A stretch of 64,000 nt of DNA from a virus. The translations under genes and the position numbers were made by a program. Positions 34,273 through 42,159 of this stretch are shown here, piece after piece. Below the pieces are notes generated by a model, which saw only the letters and a list, made by a program, of their open reading frames with translations, was not told the origin of the DNA and made no database searches. The first letter of the stretch is position 1; every line of letters starts with the position of its first letter. The stretch lies in the IMG/VR virus record IMGVR_UViG_3300042558_004148, positions 124,001-188,000 of that record. One strand, 5' to 3'.

Positions 34273-35115
34273 ATGGCAAGAAAGGAACATAAATACCACT
34301 ACATCTACAAAATAACTTGCACCAGAACCAAAAGATATTATATTGGAATGCACTCAACCGATAAACTAAATGATGGTTATATGGGCGGAGGAAAAAGAAT
34401 AAGAAATTCGATAAGAAGACATGGCAAGGAAGCACACACTAAGGAGATTTTGGAATATTTCAATGACAGGGAATCATTAAGAAACAGAGAGATTGTATTA
34501 GTTAATGAAGATCTATTGAATGATCCGATGTGTATGAATTTACAACCAGGAGGTGGAGGAGGAATAATAAACGAAAAACATCTGAAGGATTTTTGCCAGG
34601 CTGGAAATAAAGCATTCGTCGAGAAATTAAAGGATGATGTCTATATGAATAGATTCATCGAGTGTACAAAAGAGGGAAGAAAAAAGGCAGTTGCTAAAGC
34701 CAAAGAACTCTATGAAAATGGTACATACAGACTGGACACTTTTAAAGACCGAACGCATACACCCGAAACGATTTTAAAAATGAAGGAAGCAAAGAAATTT
34801 CATGGATCCGGTGATAAAAATTCCCAGTTTGGAAAAAAATGGATAAAAAATTCAGAAACTATGGAATGCATAAAGATAGATGCATCCGAATATGAAAATT
34901 ATATAGTTCTGGGATGGGAAAGCGGGAGATTCCCAAGTTCAGCTGGATTAACTGTTAAATTAACAGAATCCCAGATTAGCGAAATAAAAACTATGCTATC
35001 CGATAATATTATGGTATCTGAAATAGCTAAGAATTTCCAAACATCGGTAACAACGATCAGAAAAATAAAACGTGGAGATACTTGGAGACATGTTAATATA
35101 GAAGGGCTGGAATAA
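34273..35115 (+). CDS. GIY-YIG homing endonuclease
   Basis: A 280-residue protein. The N-terminal nuclease domain has YHYIYKITC and RYYIGMHST (the GIY and YIG equivalents), DGYMGGGKRI, an Arg-rich helix and a catalytic Glu in NREIVLVNE. It is followed by a NUMOD-type segment (GSGDKNSQFGKKW) and a C-terminal helix-turn-helix (MVSEIAKNFQTSVTTIRKIKRG) for DNA recognition. Such free-standing nucleases spread by cutting cognate sites in related phages. It lies 54 bases after the tmRNA, as expected if it homes near ssrA; it has its own promoter box and terminator. Confidence 0.88.
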   Translation: MARKEHKYHYIYKITCTRTKRYYIGMHSTDKLNDGYMGGGKRIRNSIRRHGKEAHTKEILEYFNDRESLRNREIVLVNEDLLNDPMCMNLQPGGGGGIINEKHLKDFCQAGNKAFVEKLKDDVYMNRFIECTKEGRKKAVAKAKELYENGTYRLDTFKDRTHTPETILKMKEAKKFHGSGDKNSQFGKKWIKNSETMECIKIDASEYENYIVLGWESGRFPSSAGLTVKLTESQISEIKTMLSDNIMVSEIAKNFQTSVTTIRKIKRGDTWRHVNIEGLE

Positions 35116-35118
35116 TGT

Positions 35119-35146
35119 CCTATTTTCGATGAGAATAGGCTTTTTT
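35119..35146 (+). terminator. Rho-independent terminator
   Basis: CCTATT and AATAGG form a stem around a 9-base loop, followed by C and six T. It ends the GIY-YIG transcript. Confidence 0.75.
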
Positions 35147-35167
35147 ATTGAAACTTTATTTTATAAA

Positions 35168-35175
35168 GATATATA
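35168..35175 (+). promoter_or_regulatory. GATATATA-class promoter candidate
   Basis: GATATATA 20 bases before ATG 35196 of a single-gene unit bounded by terminators. Confidence 0.5.
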
Positions 35176-35195
35176 ATTTTAAAATAAATTTATAC

Positions 35196-35543
35196 ATGGA
35201 AAACATTATTATCTCAATCTTTGGAGTTATCTTATTATTTGTTATAGCTATTTTTGCTACAAATTGGAAAGAAAAGAAAGAAGATCAAAAAATTGATACC
35301 TCTATCAGAACTAAAAAAACATCATCTAATGTTAATTCATCTGGAGCAACTTCAGGATCGGGCGGAAAAGGTTATATCGGAACTATCGATAAGAACTCAG
35401 AAAAAGTAAAGCCGAAGAAAAAAACACCTAAAGCGAAGGCATCTAAACCTGAATTTCCGATCACTGACAATAAACCAAAACCAGGAGCTAAAAGAGGTAG
35501 AAAACCTAAAAAAGATAAAGGTAACGATCTATTATTAAGCTAA
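35196..35543 (+). CDS. Single-pass membrane protein with a basic tail
   Basis: A 115-residue protein from ATG 35196. Residues 3-22 (IIISIFGVILLFVIAIFATN) form one membrane segment, then a Lys-rich cytosolic region with a Gly/Ser patch and repeated KPK/KKTPKAK motifs like those of DNA- or RNA-binding tails. It is a monocistronic unit between two terminators. Possible roles include membrane tethering of DNA or a holin-like function; nothing decides between them. Confidence 0.6.
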   Translation: MENIIISIFGVILLFVIAIFATNWKEKKEDQKIDTSIRTKKTSSNVNSSGATSGSGGKGYIGTIDKNSEKVKPKKKTPKAKASKPEFPITDNKPKPGAKRGRKPKKDKGNDLLLS

Positions 35544-35561
35544 TATAAATATACAGCATTC

Positions 35562-35592
35562 AAATCCCAATCTTCTCAGATTGGGATTTTTT
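35562..35592 (+). terminator. Rho-independent terminator
   Basis: AAATCCCAATCT pairs perfectly with AGATTGGGATTT around TCTC, followed by T residues. Confidence 0.88.
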
Positions 35593-35601
35593 TTGATTTT
35601 A

Positions 35602-35633
35602 TTTTTTTGTCCCGTAATTTTTACTTAACTTTG
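35602..35633 (+). promoter_or_regulatory. Host-type promoter (T7G, 16 bases, TAACTTTG)
   Basis: T7G at 35602-35609, a 16-base spacer beginning TCCCG, then TAACTTTG. It begins the methylglyoxal synthase unit right after a strong terminator. Confidence 0.7.
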
Positions 35634-35653
35634 TATAAATTAAAAAAAAAGAT

Positions 35654-36106
35654 ATGAACCTTAGAAGATTGAAGAAAAGAATGAGTCTAAATTTCGTTAG
35701 ATTCTCTAGAATAGCCACTGGGAGATCCTCGGAGATTAAGCATAGGAGAAGCAAGAACGAGAGAATGATTATCAGAATTGTTAGATCAGTCATTAATGTA
35801 CCCGATAGTAGGGTATATTATTCACCTAAGAGTTCTAGATTTTTTCTGCATACGAAGGATCGGAGATATATTATATCAATGGATTCAGAATCCATTAGGA
35901 TAACGAATCATCATTTCTTTTTCAATAGTGATCTTAGAAGCAGTGTTTCGGATGAGCTGATGGGTCTTGCATTTTCCAGAATCGAGGAGGATATGATAAA
36001 ACTGGAATCTGCATCTATCTTTAATGAGAACATATTTCTTAATGAGGTTTATTCATCGATTAAGGAAAATAGTGAGATAATGGTCGGAATGCCGGTAGAA
36101 GAATAA
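35654..36106 (+). CDS. Basic protein of unknown function
   Basis: A 150-residue protein with an Arg/Lys-rich first 45 residues (NLRRLKKRMSLNFVRFSR), a beta-rich middle (FFLHTKDRRYIISMD) and an acidic helical end. First gene of the unit that continues with methylglyoxal synthase 17 bases later. The charge pattern would allow nucleic-acid binding. Not recognised. Confidence 0.55.
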   Translation: MNLRRLKKRMSLNFVRFSRIATGRSSEIKHRRSKNERMIIRIVRSVINVPDSRVYYSPKSSRFFLHTKDRRYIISMDSESIRITNHHFFFNSDLRSSVSDELMGLAFSRIEEDMIKLESASIFNENIFLNEVYSSIKENSEIMVGMPVEE

Positions 36107-36122
36107 AAATAAAAAGCAGTGA

Positions 36123-36500
36123 ATGAGAATAGCGGTAATAGCACACGATAACAAGAAGGCAGATATGGTTGCATTCGTAATGAAGCGACTGGATTTCTTT
36201 TCAAAAATTGAAATTGTAGCAACTGGAACTACAGGAACACACATAGAACATGCGGGTTTAGATGTAGATCTAAAAAAATCAGGACCTCAAGGAGGTGATG
36301 CACAAATTGCAGCTGAACTTGTGGAGGGAAAGATCGATATGATATTATTTTTCATAGATCCATTAACATCCCATGCACATGAAGTTGACGTACAAATGTT
36401 ATTAAGATTGTGTAATGTGTATAATATACCGATTGCTACAAACTACTCCACTGCTGATCTTCTAATAAGATCAATCAAAAATAACAAATCGCAGGAATGA
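36123..36500 (+). CDS. mgsA: Methylglyoxal synthase
   Basis: A 125-residue protein with the complete MgsA core: IAVIAHDNKKADMV at the N-terminus, ATGTTGTHIEH (phosphate-binding loop), KSGPQGGDAQIAAEL with the catalytic Asp, IDMILFFIDPLTSHAHEVDV with the His that polarises the substrate, and NIPIATNYSTADLLIRS. It converts dihydroxyacetone phosphate to methylglyoxal and phosphate. The bacterial enzyme relieves phosphate-starved glycolysis but makes a toxic aldehyde that attacks guanine and Arg. Its gene overlaps the next by four bases. The benefit for a phage is unknown. Confidence 0.92.
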   Translation: MRIAVIAHDNKKADMVAFVMKRLDFFSKIEIVATGTTGTHIEHAGLDVDLKKSGPQGGDAQIAAELVEGKIDMILFFIDPLTSHAHEVDVQMLLRLCNVYNIPIATNYSTADLLIRSIKNNKSQE

Positions 36501-37153
36501 GAATAATTTTTATATCAGATACACACACCCAACATCATGAGCTCGATTCACACTTGGACTCATTATATTTGGAGGACAATAACAGCATACTAGTACACTG
36601 TGGTGATATCTCATCAAGAGGTAGAGGATATGAAGTTGAGGATTTTTTTATCTGGTATGATTCATTACCTTTTAAAAATAAGATAATGATCGCGGGTAAC
36701 CATGATTTTCTTTTTGAGAAAAATCCAGATGCAGCCAAAAATCTACTGGATGAATACGGAAAATCAATAATTTACTTGGAGGACAGTGGTGTAGAAATAG
36801 AAGGCGTTAAATTCTGGGGAAGCCCAGTAACCCCTTGGTTTTATGACTGGGCATTTAATAGAAGAGAGGATATACAGAATCATTGGGATCTTATACCTGA
36901 AGACACAAACGTTCTAATAACTCATGGCCCACCATTCGGTATTCTCGATGTTACATATAGGGAGAGAATGCATGTTGGCTGCCCATTATTGAGAAGCAAA
37001 ATAGAAACTCTGAAAGACCTTAAAATTAGCGCTTTTGGGCATATACACGAGGCTTTCGGTACTGATAATATAAATGATGTTCATTATGTTAATGCGAGCT
37101 TTGTAACGCTTAGATATGACCCGTTAAACCATCCCATCGTAATAGATTTATAA
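36497..37153 (+). CDS. Calcineurin-like metallophosphoesterase
   Basis: A 218-residue protein with all metal-binding motifs in order: FISDTHTQHHEL (D-x-H), LVHCGDISSRG (G-D), IAGNHDFLFE (G-N-H-D), ITHGPPFGILD and FGHIHEAFG (G-H-x-H). The family cleaves phosphomonoesters or diesters; the arrangement is like bacterial YfcE/MJ0936-type enzymes or 2',3'-cyclic phosphodiesterases. It overlaps mgsA by four bases, so they are co-translated. Substrate not evident. Confidence 0.85.
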   Translation: MRIIFISDTHTQHHELDSHLDSLYLEDNNSILVHCGDISSRGRGYEVEDFFIWYDSLPFKNKIMIAGNHDFLFEKNPDAAKNLLDEYGKSIIYLEDSGVEIEGVKFWGSPVTPWFYDWAFNRREDIQNHWDLIPEDTNVLITHGPPFGILDVTYRERMHVGCPLLRSKIETLKDLKISAFGHIHEAFGTDNINDVHYVNASFVTLRYDPLNHPIVIDL

Positions 37154-37223
37154 AAATTACATTTTTTTTATTTGTTTATGAAATATAATCAACCAAATGT
37201 GATAGAATTAATAAACCAAATAA

Positions 37224-38003
37224 ATGAAGACTTTTTATAAACCCTCGGTAGCAATCAAATGGACTAAGGACCGATTGAAAGATTATGGCTACACAGTAAA
37301 AACAGAGAAATGGCAAGGTATAGATTCGCCAGATGATATGTGGGAGGTGATGAATCACTCTTTCCAATTTTTTATACCTCATACTCTGGAAGAACTTGTA
37401 AGCGAGGTTAAACCGAATCTTCCCTGGGCAGATGACCATTTCAGGGAAAGAGTAGGTGGTCTTCCGTTAAATCCTCCACCCTCTCATGAATGGTGGCCCT
37501 TTTCTCAGAAGAATAATGAACAGTTCGGCGGAAACACACAATTTTCTCATACGTATCCTGAAAGAATATGGCCGAAAAATTCTGGGCCAGACGGGGATTC
37601 AGTACATTTGGAGGGTATCAGATTTAAGTATGGCGATCTTGGTGACGTTGTTAATCTATTGGAAAAAGAACCTTATACTAGACAAGCATTCTTACCGATT
37701 TGGTTCCCTGAAGATACCGGAACCGTACATGGGGAAAGGGTACCATGCACCATAGGATATCAATTTATGAGGAGAGGGGATCATTTCCATATGGTTTATT
37801 ATATAAGATCCTGTGATTATATTAGGCATTTTAGAGACGACGTTTATATGGCTTGCAGAAAGCTTATGTGGATTCTTGATATATTGAAGGAAAGAAATCC
37901 TGATCTGTGGGGAAATGTTACACCCGGATATTTCGCCATGCACATAACTTCCCTGCATTGTTTTAATAGCGAGAAGACAGTTTTAAAAATGAATAATAAA
38001 TAA
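37224..38003 (+). CDS. 42: Thymidylate synthase-superfamily protein resembling T4 dCMP hydroxymethylase
   Basis: A 259-residue protein. TS-family elements are in order: FSHTYPERIW (like the YGRQWR region), RQAFLPIWFPE, RVPCTIGYQF with the catalytic Cys, RSCDYIRHFRDDVYM and ITSLHCF with the conserved His. In thymidylate synthases the RSxD block ends in P-F-N; here it is F-R-D-D, with Asp where dUMP enzymes have Asn. T4 gp42, as I recall it, has the same C-T and F-R-N-D features and makes hydroxymethyl-dCMP. A canonical ThyA is encoded separately at 48.8 kb, which supports a different job for this one. Confidence 0.7.
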   Translation: MKTFYKPSVAIKWTKDRLKDYGYTVKTEKWQGIDSPDDMWEVMNHSFQFFIPHTLEELVSEVKPNLPWADDHFRERVGGLPLNPPPSHEWWPFSQKNNEQFGGNTQFSHTYPERIWPKNSGPDGDSVHLEGIRFKYGDLGDVVNLLEKEPYTRQAFLPIWFPEDTGTVHGERVPCTIGYQFMRRGDHFHMVYYIRSCDYIRHFRDDVYMACRKLMWILDILKERNPDLWGNVTPGYFAMHITSLHCFNSEKTVLKMNNK

Positions 38004-38004
38004 T

Positions 38005-38163
38005 ATGGAAAAGTGTATAAAAGATTGCTTAAGAGCTATAGAAAAAACCTATCCAAATAATTATGAGTATGGAAGTAAAATGAGAATTTTTATGGATTAC
38101 ATAAAGGAGGAAAGAACAGAAGAAGAAATTTTAATTTTTACCGAAACACTTAATAAAAAATAG
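38005..38163 (+). CDS. Small protein of unknown function
   Basis: A 52-residue open frame (MEKCIKDCLRAIEKTY...) filling the gap between two genes, with one base before and three after. Helical and charged, with two Cys near the N-terminus. Codon use (ATA, AGA) is like its neighbours, which supports it as real. Confidence 0.5.
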   Translation: MEKCIKDCLRAIEKTYPNNYEYGSKMRIFMDYIKEERTEEEILIFTETLNKK

Positions 38164-38166
38164 ATT

Positions 38167-38457
38167 ATGAGTCAAGAAATGAACCCATCAAAAGCATACT
38201 TTAAGCTAATTAAAGAACCTACGGAATCGATGGCTGAATATTACGTTAAGATGTTTAGAAGAAATCAGATGAAGTTTATAAGAAGATCAAGTTTAGATGT
38301 TGATCACTTAGGATCCGAATTTTCATACGAAGGTCTTAATCTAAAAATTCTTGGTGCATCTGATACTAGCACCATGGTGGTTAAGGATATAGATAATGAT
38401 AAATACTATCTTATACACTCCGACATAGTTACCAATTCAATCTTAATAAACAATTAG
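38167..38457 (+). CDS. Small protein of unknown function
   Basis: A 96-residue protein with a basic helix (YVKMFRRNQMKFIRRSSLD) and a beta-rich C-terminal half (LNLKILGASDTSTMVVKDIDN). Co-directional and tightly packed with its neighbours. Not recognised. Confidence 0.5.
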   Translation: MSQEMNPSKAYFKLIKEPTESMAEYYVKMFRRNQMKFIRRSSLDVDHLGSEFSYEGLNLKILGASDTSTMVVKDIDNDKYYLIHSDIVTNSILINN

Positions 38458-38460
38458 GCC

Positions 38461-38682
38461 TTGATTGAATATATTATAAAGACTGATAATCCTGAGATTC
38501 ACATACAGGTATGTGAAATAATATCCATAATGGGTGTTACAATAATCGATGATAAATTCGGCGAATCTGAGGATGGATTTTATGGTTATTTTAGATTGAA
38601 CGGTAACGAGGATTCATTTGAGATACTTTCAGAATTTCCAAATGTTGTCCTGGAGCTTCCAAAGGATAAAATACTGAGATAA
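38461..38682 (+). CDS. Small protein of unknown function, TTG start
   Basis: A 73-residue frame opening with TTG three bases after the upstream stop; no ATG is available before residue 24. The fold looks like alternating strands and helices (YIIKTDNPEIHIQVCEIISI, GFYGYFRLNGNEDSFEIL). Real on the evidence of codon use and packing. Function unknown. Confidence 0.45.
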   Translation: MIEYIIKTDNPEIHIQVCEIISIMGVTIIDDKFGESEDGFYGYFRLNGNEDSFEILSEFPNVVLELPKDKILR

Positions 38683-38727
38683 AATAATATATCAACTTTA
38701 TTTAGATCACTTCTTCATATCCGACAT

Positions 38728-38735
38728 GATATATA
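38728..38735 (+). promoter_or_regulatory. GATATATA-class promoter candidate
   Basis: GATATATA 32 to 41 bases before the possible starts of the coiled-coil membrane protein. Confidence 0.45.
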
Positions 38736-38767
38736 GTTAGGATATTCTTTTGATTGGGCAAAACCAA

Positions 38768-39163
38768 ATGATTATCATGGAGGAAAATAACAACATTAGT
38801 CAGACACTTCTGATGAAGCAAATTTTAGACGAGATTTCTAGATTGAAGTCCACGATGCCTAATGGTGAGTTAAAACACCTACAGGATGCAGTCGAGGGAC
38901 TTAGACTAGATCAAAAATCCTTGAAGGAGGATGTTTCTGATATAAAGAAGAAATTACTTGATCCAGATACTGGTGTTATCGTTAAGGTTAACGAGAACAC
39001 CAAGTTTAGGGTACAAGAGGAAAGTAGATATGAGGACTATTTGCAATTTAACGTTGATCTTAATGATCTTAAGAAATGGCAAAGCGGAATAAATAAAGCA
39101 ATGTGGATTATATTCACTGCTATAGCTGCTATTGCTCTTAAGGTTATATTCGGTGTTGGATAA
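38768..39163 (+). CDS. Coiled-coil protein with a C-terminal membrane anchor (XhlA-like)
   Basis: A 131-residue protein from ATG 38768 (ATG 38777 is also possible). A long helical region with heptad-like spacing (LLMKQILDEISRLK, LQDAVEGLRLDQKSLKEDVSDIKKKL) is followed by one C-terminal membrane helix (AMWIIFTAIAAIALKVIFGVG). This is the layout of XhlA-type haemolysin/holin accessory proteins, though other anchored coiled coils look the same. Its own GATATATA box suggests late expression. Confidence 0.55.
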   Translation: MIIMEENNNISQTLLMKQILDEISRLKSTMPNGELKHLQDAVEGLRLDQKSLKEDVSDIKKKLLDPDTGVIVKVNENTKFRVQEESRYEDYLQFNVDLNDLKKWQSGINKAMWIIFTAIAAIALKVIFGVG

Positions 39164-39184
39164 CACTAATTAAAAACTATTTTT

Positions 39185-39481
39185 ATGGAATCCTGGTTTT
39201 TTAAAGATATAATTGGTTCTAAATCTGAAAGTAGATCACTTCTAGGTGATGCGATTTACGAGAAAGTAAAAGAAGCGATATTGGATAATTATGATAGGAT
39301 AGAAATATTTACTCTCCTATCCAAATCTAGTCACGAATCACCTATTTCTGGGATCACATTTAGTCTCGATAACAAGCAATTTTATTTATTTTTAGAAAAT
39401 TATCTGAAAGTTTGCGAGGATAGAGAGGAGTATGAAAAGTGCAGGGAAATATTGGATCTCACTGAACTAATAACTGGATGA
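39185..39481 (+). CDS. Small E-x-Y-E-K-C family protein, copy 1
   Basis: A 98-residue helical protein ending FLENYLKVCEDREEYEKCREIL. First of three tandem genes sharing the E-[DE]-[YF]-E-K-C-[RK]-x-[LI] motif. It overlaps the next by four bases. Function unknown. Confidence 0.55.
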   Translation: MESWFFKDIIGSKSESRSLLGDAIYEKVKEAILDNYDRIEIFTLLSKSSHESPISGITFSLDNKQFYLFLENYLKVCEDREEYEKCREILDLTELITG

Positions 39482-39678
39482 TACCTATGAAAGTGGCAGA
39501 TATTCAGAAATATGACGACAATTTATCAAGATACTCATTGATAGTAAGAGGAGTAATAAAATCCAGTGATGAGATAGTAGATTGTATAAGAATTTTTGAA
39601 TACTTTGAGGATTATGAAAAATGTAAGCATCTAAGGGATATATTACTTAATAGTAAAGATGGAGAAAAAATTAGATAG
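39478..39678 (+). CDS. Small E-x-Y-E-K-C family protein, copy 2
   Basis: A 66-residue protein (a start at ATG 39487 would give 63) containing EYFEDYEKCKHLRDIL near its end. It overlaps both neighbours, by four and twenty bases. Paralogue of its neighbours; function unknown. Confidence 0.55.
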   Translation: MIPMKVADIQKYDDNLSRYSLIVRGVIKSSDEIVDCIRIFEYFEDYEKCKHLRDILLNSKDGEKIR

Positions 39679-39895
39679 ACAGATTTTTGAGAATGCCCTT
39701 AGTAGCATGGTAAAATATGGTAGCATAAGTATTATGAGCGAACGCATATATTACAGGAGAGAATTGCTTAAAAAGTCAATGCTGGCTTACTATGAATCAA
39801 CTGAAGAGTTTGAAAAATGTAGATATCTCGTATGGTTTTTTAATTCGGTTGAGATCGATAATCAGGTAGGAGCTACTGGTGAATATGTGGAATAA
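39659..39895 (+). CDS. Small E-x-Y-E-K-C family protein, copy 3
   Basis: A 78-residue protein with YYESTEEFEKCRYLVWFF in the C-terminal half. Third tandem paralogue, overlapping copy 2 by 20 bases. The position of the motif near the C-terminus after two helices is the same in all three. Function unknown. Confidence 0.55.
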   Translation: MEKKLDRQIFENALSSMVKYGSISIMSERIYYRRELLKKSMLAYYESTEEFEKCRYLVWFFNSVEIDNQVGATGEYVE

Positions 39896-39997
39896 TCCTC
39901 ATATAATGTGGATAAAAATAGTAATTATGGGTTTCTTTTTGAAACCTTTATTTTTGTTGGTGGTATAAAACATAACCAACAAAAAGTAAATAGATTA

Positions 39998-41575
39998 ATG
40001 AAATTTTCAGAACTTACTGCAGAACAAATCTTTGAAATTTCGGAAATATATTGGAATAGAAAGGCTTCTTGGGACGAACGAATGAAGCAACTAAGTCAAT
40101 ATCTTGGAAAATCCGAAAGAACAGTTCAGAGTTGGATCTCCAAATTAGGGATCACAGAAAAATCGATACAAGAATCACCACAACTCATAAAAGCCAAAGA
40201 GAGGAAATTCGATAAGAAGAAAAAAAGATTTATCATAACTTGGGCTCAAAATGACACCCCTGTTCATGATGTATTCTTTTCAAATCTTGAAGAATATGCT
40301 AATTTCATTGGAGCTGATATACACGTAATAGCGGGTAGATACAAAAATCCAACTTCAGTATTTTCTGATAAGAAATATGATACTTGGGCCCCTAGAATAG
40401 AACCATTCCTGGATGCGAATAGACATGAGGTTCATAAACATATGTGGATTATGTCTGATGTGAAGATACAGCCAACAGCTGTTGATCCAATGACTGGACT
40501 ACAAGGTATGAGCGGAGTTAATTCATGCGTATTTGGATCTCCAAAGGTACACATGGAAACCATTCCTGTACTAGAGGGTAATCTTCCGAAGATGATGATG
40601 ACCACTGGAGCATGTACGGTTAAAAATTATACAGATTCAAAATCTGGAAAGAAAGGAGAATTCCACCACACTCTAGGGTTTGTTGTTGTTGAGATAAAGG
40701 ATTCAAAAATATTCTTTGCAAGACAAGTAACAGCAACGGACGACGGTGATTTCCACGATCTTTATCATTCGGTTAAATATAATCCTGATAGTAACATTAG
40801 TGAGGTTACTAGGATAACTAAAATACCAGCAGCGATATTAGGGGATTTACACTACGGTCAACATGATCCGGAAGTTATAAAGAAAACATTGGAGCTTTTT
40901 AGTAACTTAGAACCTGAAAATGTAGTTTTGCATGATGTTTTTGATGGACTTTCAATAAATCATCACGAATCAAACGATCCATTTATACAGTATCATAGAG
41001 AAATGGACGGTACAAATTCTCTAAGAAAGGAAATAGATGCAATGCTAATTGGTCTGGAGGATTTCGAGAAATATAACGTTACTATAGTTAGAAGTAACCA
41101 TGATGATTTCTTAGATAGATGGCTTAAAAACACAGATTGGAGAAAAGCAAGTACGCTGAAGAATTCCATAGAATATATGGAATTTAGTGCATTGCTATTA
41201 AAAGGTGAGGCACCTAAGGGGATTATACCGCATCTTATAAATAAAAGATTTCCTACATTCAAAACATTAGACCGAAGTGATAGCTTCGTTATAAATGGAT
41301 GGGAATTAGGACAGCACGGGGACATAGGATCAAATGGATCCAGAGGTTCACTTCTGCAATTCAGAAAGCTAAACACTAAAATAGTAGTTGGTCACTACCA
41401 CTCACCCGGTAGAAAGGATGGTGCTTTAGCTGTCGGTACATCAACCAAACTTAGAGTTAATTATAATCTAGGCCCTAGTGGATGGTTACAATCACACGTT
41501 ATAGTTCATGCTGATGGTAAGGCTCAACACATAAATTTCATTAAAGGTGAATTCACCACTATAAAACTCAAATAA
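39998..41575 (+). CDS. HTH plus metallophosphoesterase, possibly phage A1-type protein
   Basis: A 525-residue protein if begun at ATG 39998; a GTG at 39908 would add 30 residues. The N-terminus has a helix-turn-helix (MKQLSQYLGKSERTVQSWISKLG). The C-terminal half is a calcineurin-like phosphoesterase: LGDLHYGQHDP, VLHDVFDGLS, VRSNHDDFLDRWL (S-N-H-D) and VVGHYHSPG. This combination recalls the T5 A1 family involved in host DNA breakdown after first-step transfer; that link is from memory. A TATTTTTG box at 39949 could be a promoter, though its spacer lacks the CG. The stop overlaps the RNase HII start. Confidence 0.65.
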   Translation: MKFSELTAEQIFEISEIYWNRKASWDERMKQLSQYLGKSERTVQSWISKLGITEKSIQESPQLIKAKERKFDKKKKRFIITWAQNDTPVHDVFFSNLEEYANFIGADIHVIAGRYKNPTSVFSDKKYDTWAPRIEPFLDANRHEVHKHMWIMSDVKIQPTAVDPMTGLQGMSGVNSCVFGSPKVHMETIPVLEGNLPKMMMTTGACTVKNYTDSKSGKKGEFHHTLGFVVVEIKDSKIFFARQVTATDDGDFHDLYHSVKYNPDSNISEVTRITKIPAAILGDLHYGQHDPEVIKKTLELFSNLEPENVVLHDVFDGLSINHHESNDPFIQYHREMDGTNSLRKEIDAMLIGLEDFEKYNVTIVRSNHDDFLDRWLKNTDWRKASTLKNSIEYMEFSALLLKGEAPKGIIPHLINKRFPTFKTLDRSDSFVINGWELGQHGDIGSNGSRGSLLQFRKLNTKIVVGHYHSPGRKDGALAVGTSTKLRVNYNLGPSGWLQSHVIVHADGKAQHINFIKGEFTTIKLK

Positions 41576-42153
41576 TGATGGATATTAGCAGTTATAAATT
41601 TATTGCGGGGGTTGACGAAGTTGGACGCGGGGGACTTAGTGGACCTGTAGTTGCAGCCGCTGTTATATTGCCAGCGGATTTTCATGACAGCCGGATTAAG
41701 GACAGTAAAACTATCAAAAGTCTAAAGAAGCGAGAGGAGCTGGAGCTATTAATAAAGGATAATGCAATATCTTGGGGTATTGGAGCAGCATCTCCGCAGG
41801 AAATAGATCAGATGAACATTTTACAAGCCACATTCTTAGCTATGAAAAGAGCTATTGATGCATGCTCACATAAGCCAGATTTTCTTTATATTGATGGTGA
41901 TAGATTTCCTGGTCATCAGGGAATACCTTATGAATGCGTCATTAAAGGTGATTCTAAAATCTTTAGTATCTCAGCTGCGTCGATATTAGCTAAAGTCCAT
42001 AGGGACAAGCTGATGAGAGAATTAGATTCACAGTACCCAAAATATCTATGGTCAAGAAATGTAGGATATGGAACAGCTGATCATATTAAGGCCATCAGGG
42101 AGACTGGAATAACCAAACATCACAGAAAAACATTTTGTCAAAATTTTATTTAA
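41575..42153 (+). CDS. rnhB: Ribonuclease HII
   Basis: A 192-residue protein with the four acidic catalytic residues of RNase HII: GVDEVGRGGLSGPVV (Asp and Glu), FLYIDGDRFP (Asp) and SAASILAKVHRDKLM after KGDSK (Asp region). It cleaves the RNA strand of RNA-DNA hybrids, removing primers or embedded ribonucleotides. T4 uses an unrelated FEN-like RNase H, so this phage may use RnhB instead. It is translationally coupled to the phosphoesterase gene by a one-base overlap. Confidence 0.93.
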   Translation: MMDISSYKFIAGVDEVGRGGLSGPVVAAAVILPADFHDSRIKDSKTIKSLKKREELELLIKDNAISWGIGAASPQEIDQMNILQATFLAMKRAIDACSHKPDFLYIDGDRFPGHQGIPYECVIKGDSKIFSISAASILAKVHRDKLMRELDSQYPKYLWSRNVGYGTADHIKAIRETGITKHHRKTFCQNFI

Positions 42154-42159
42154 TAAATC

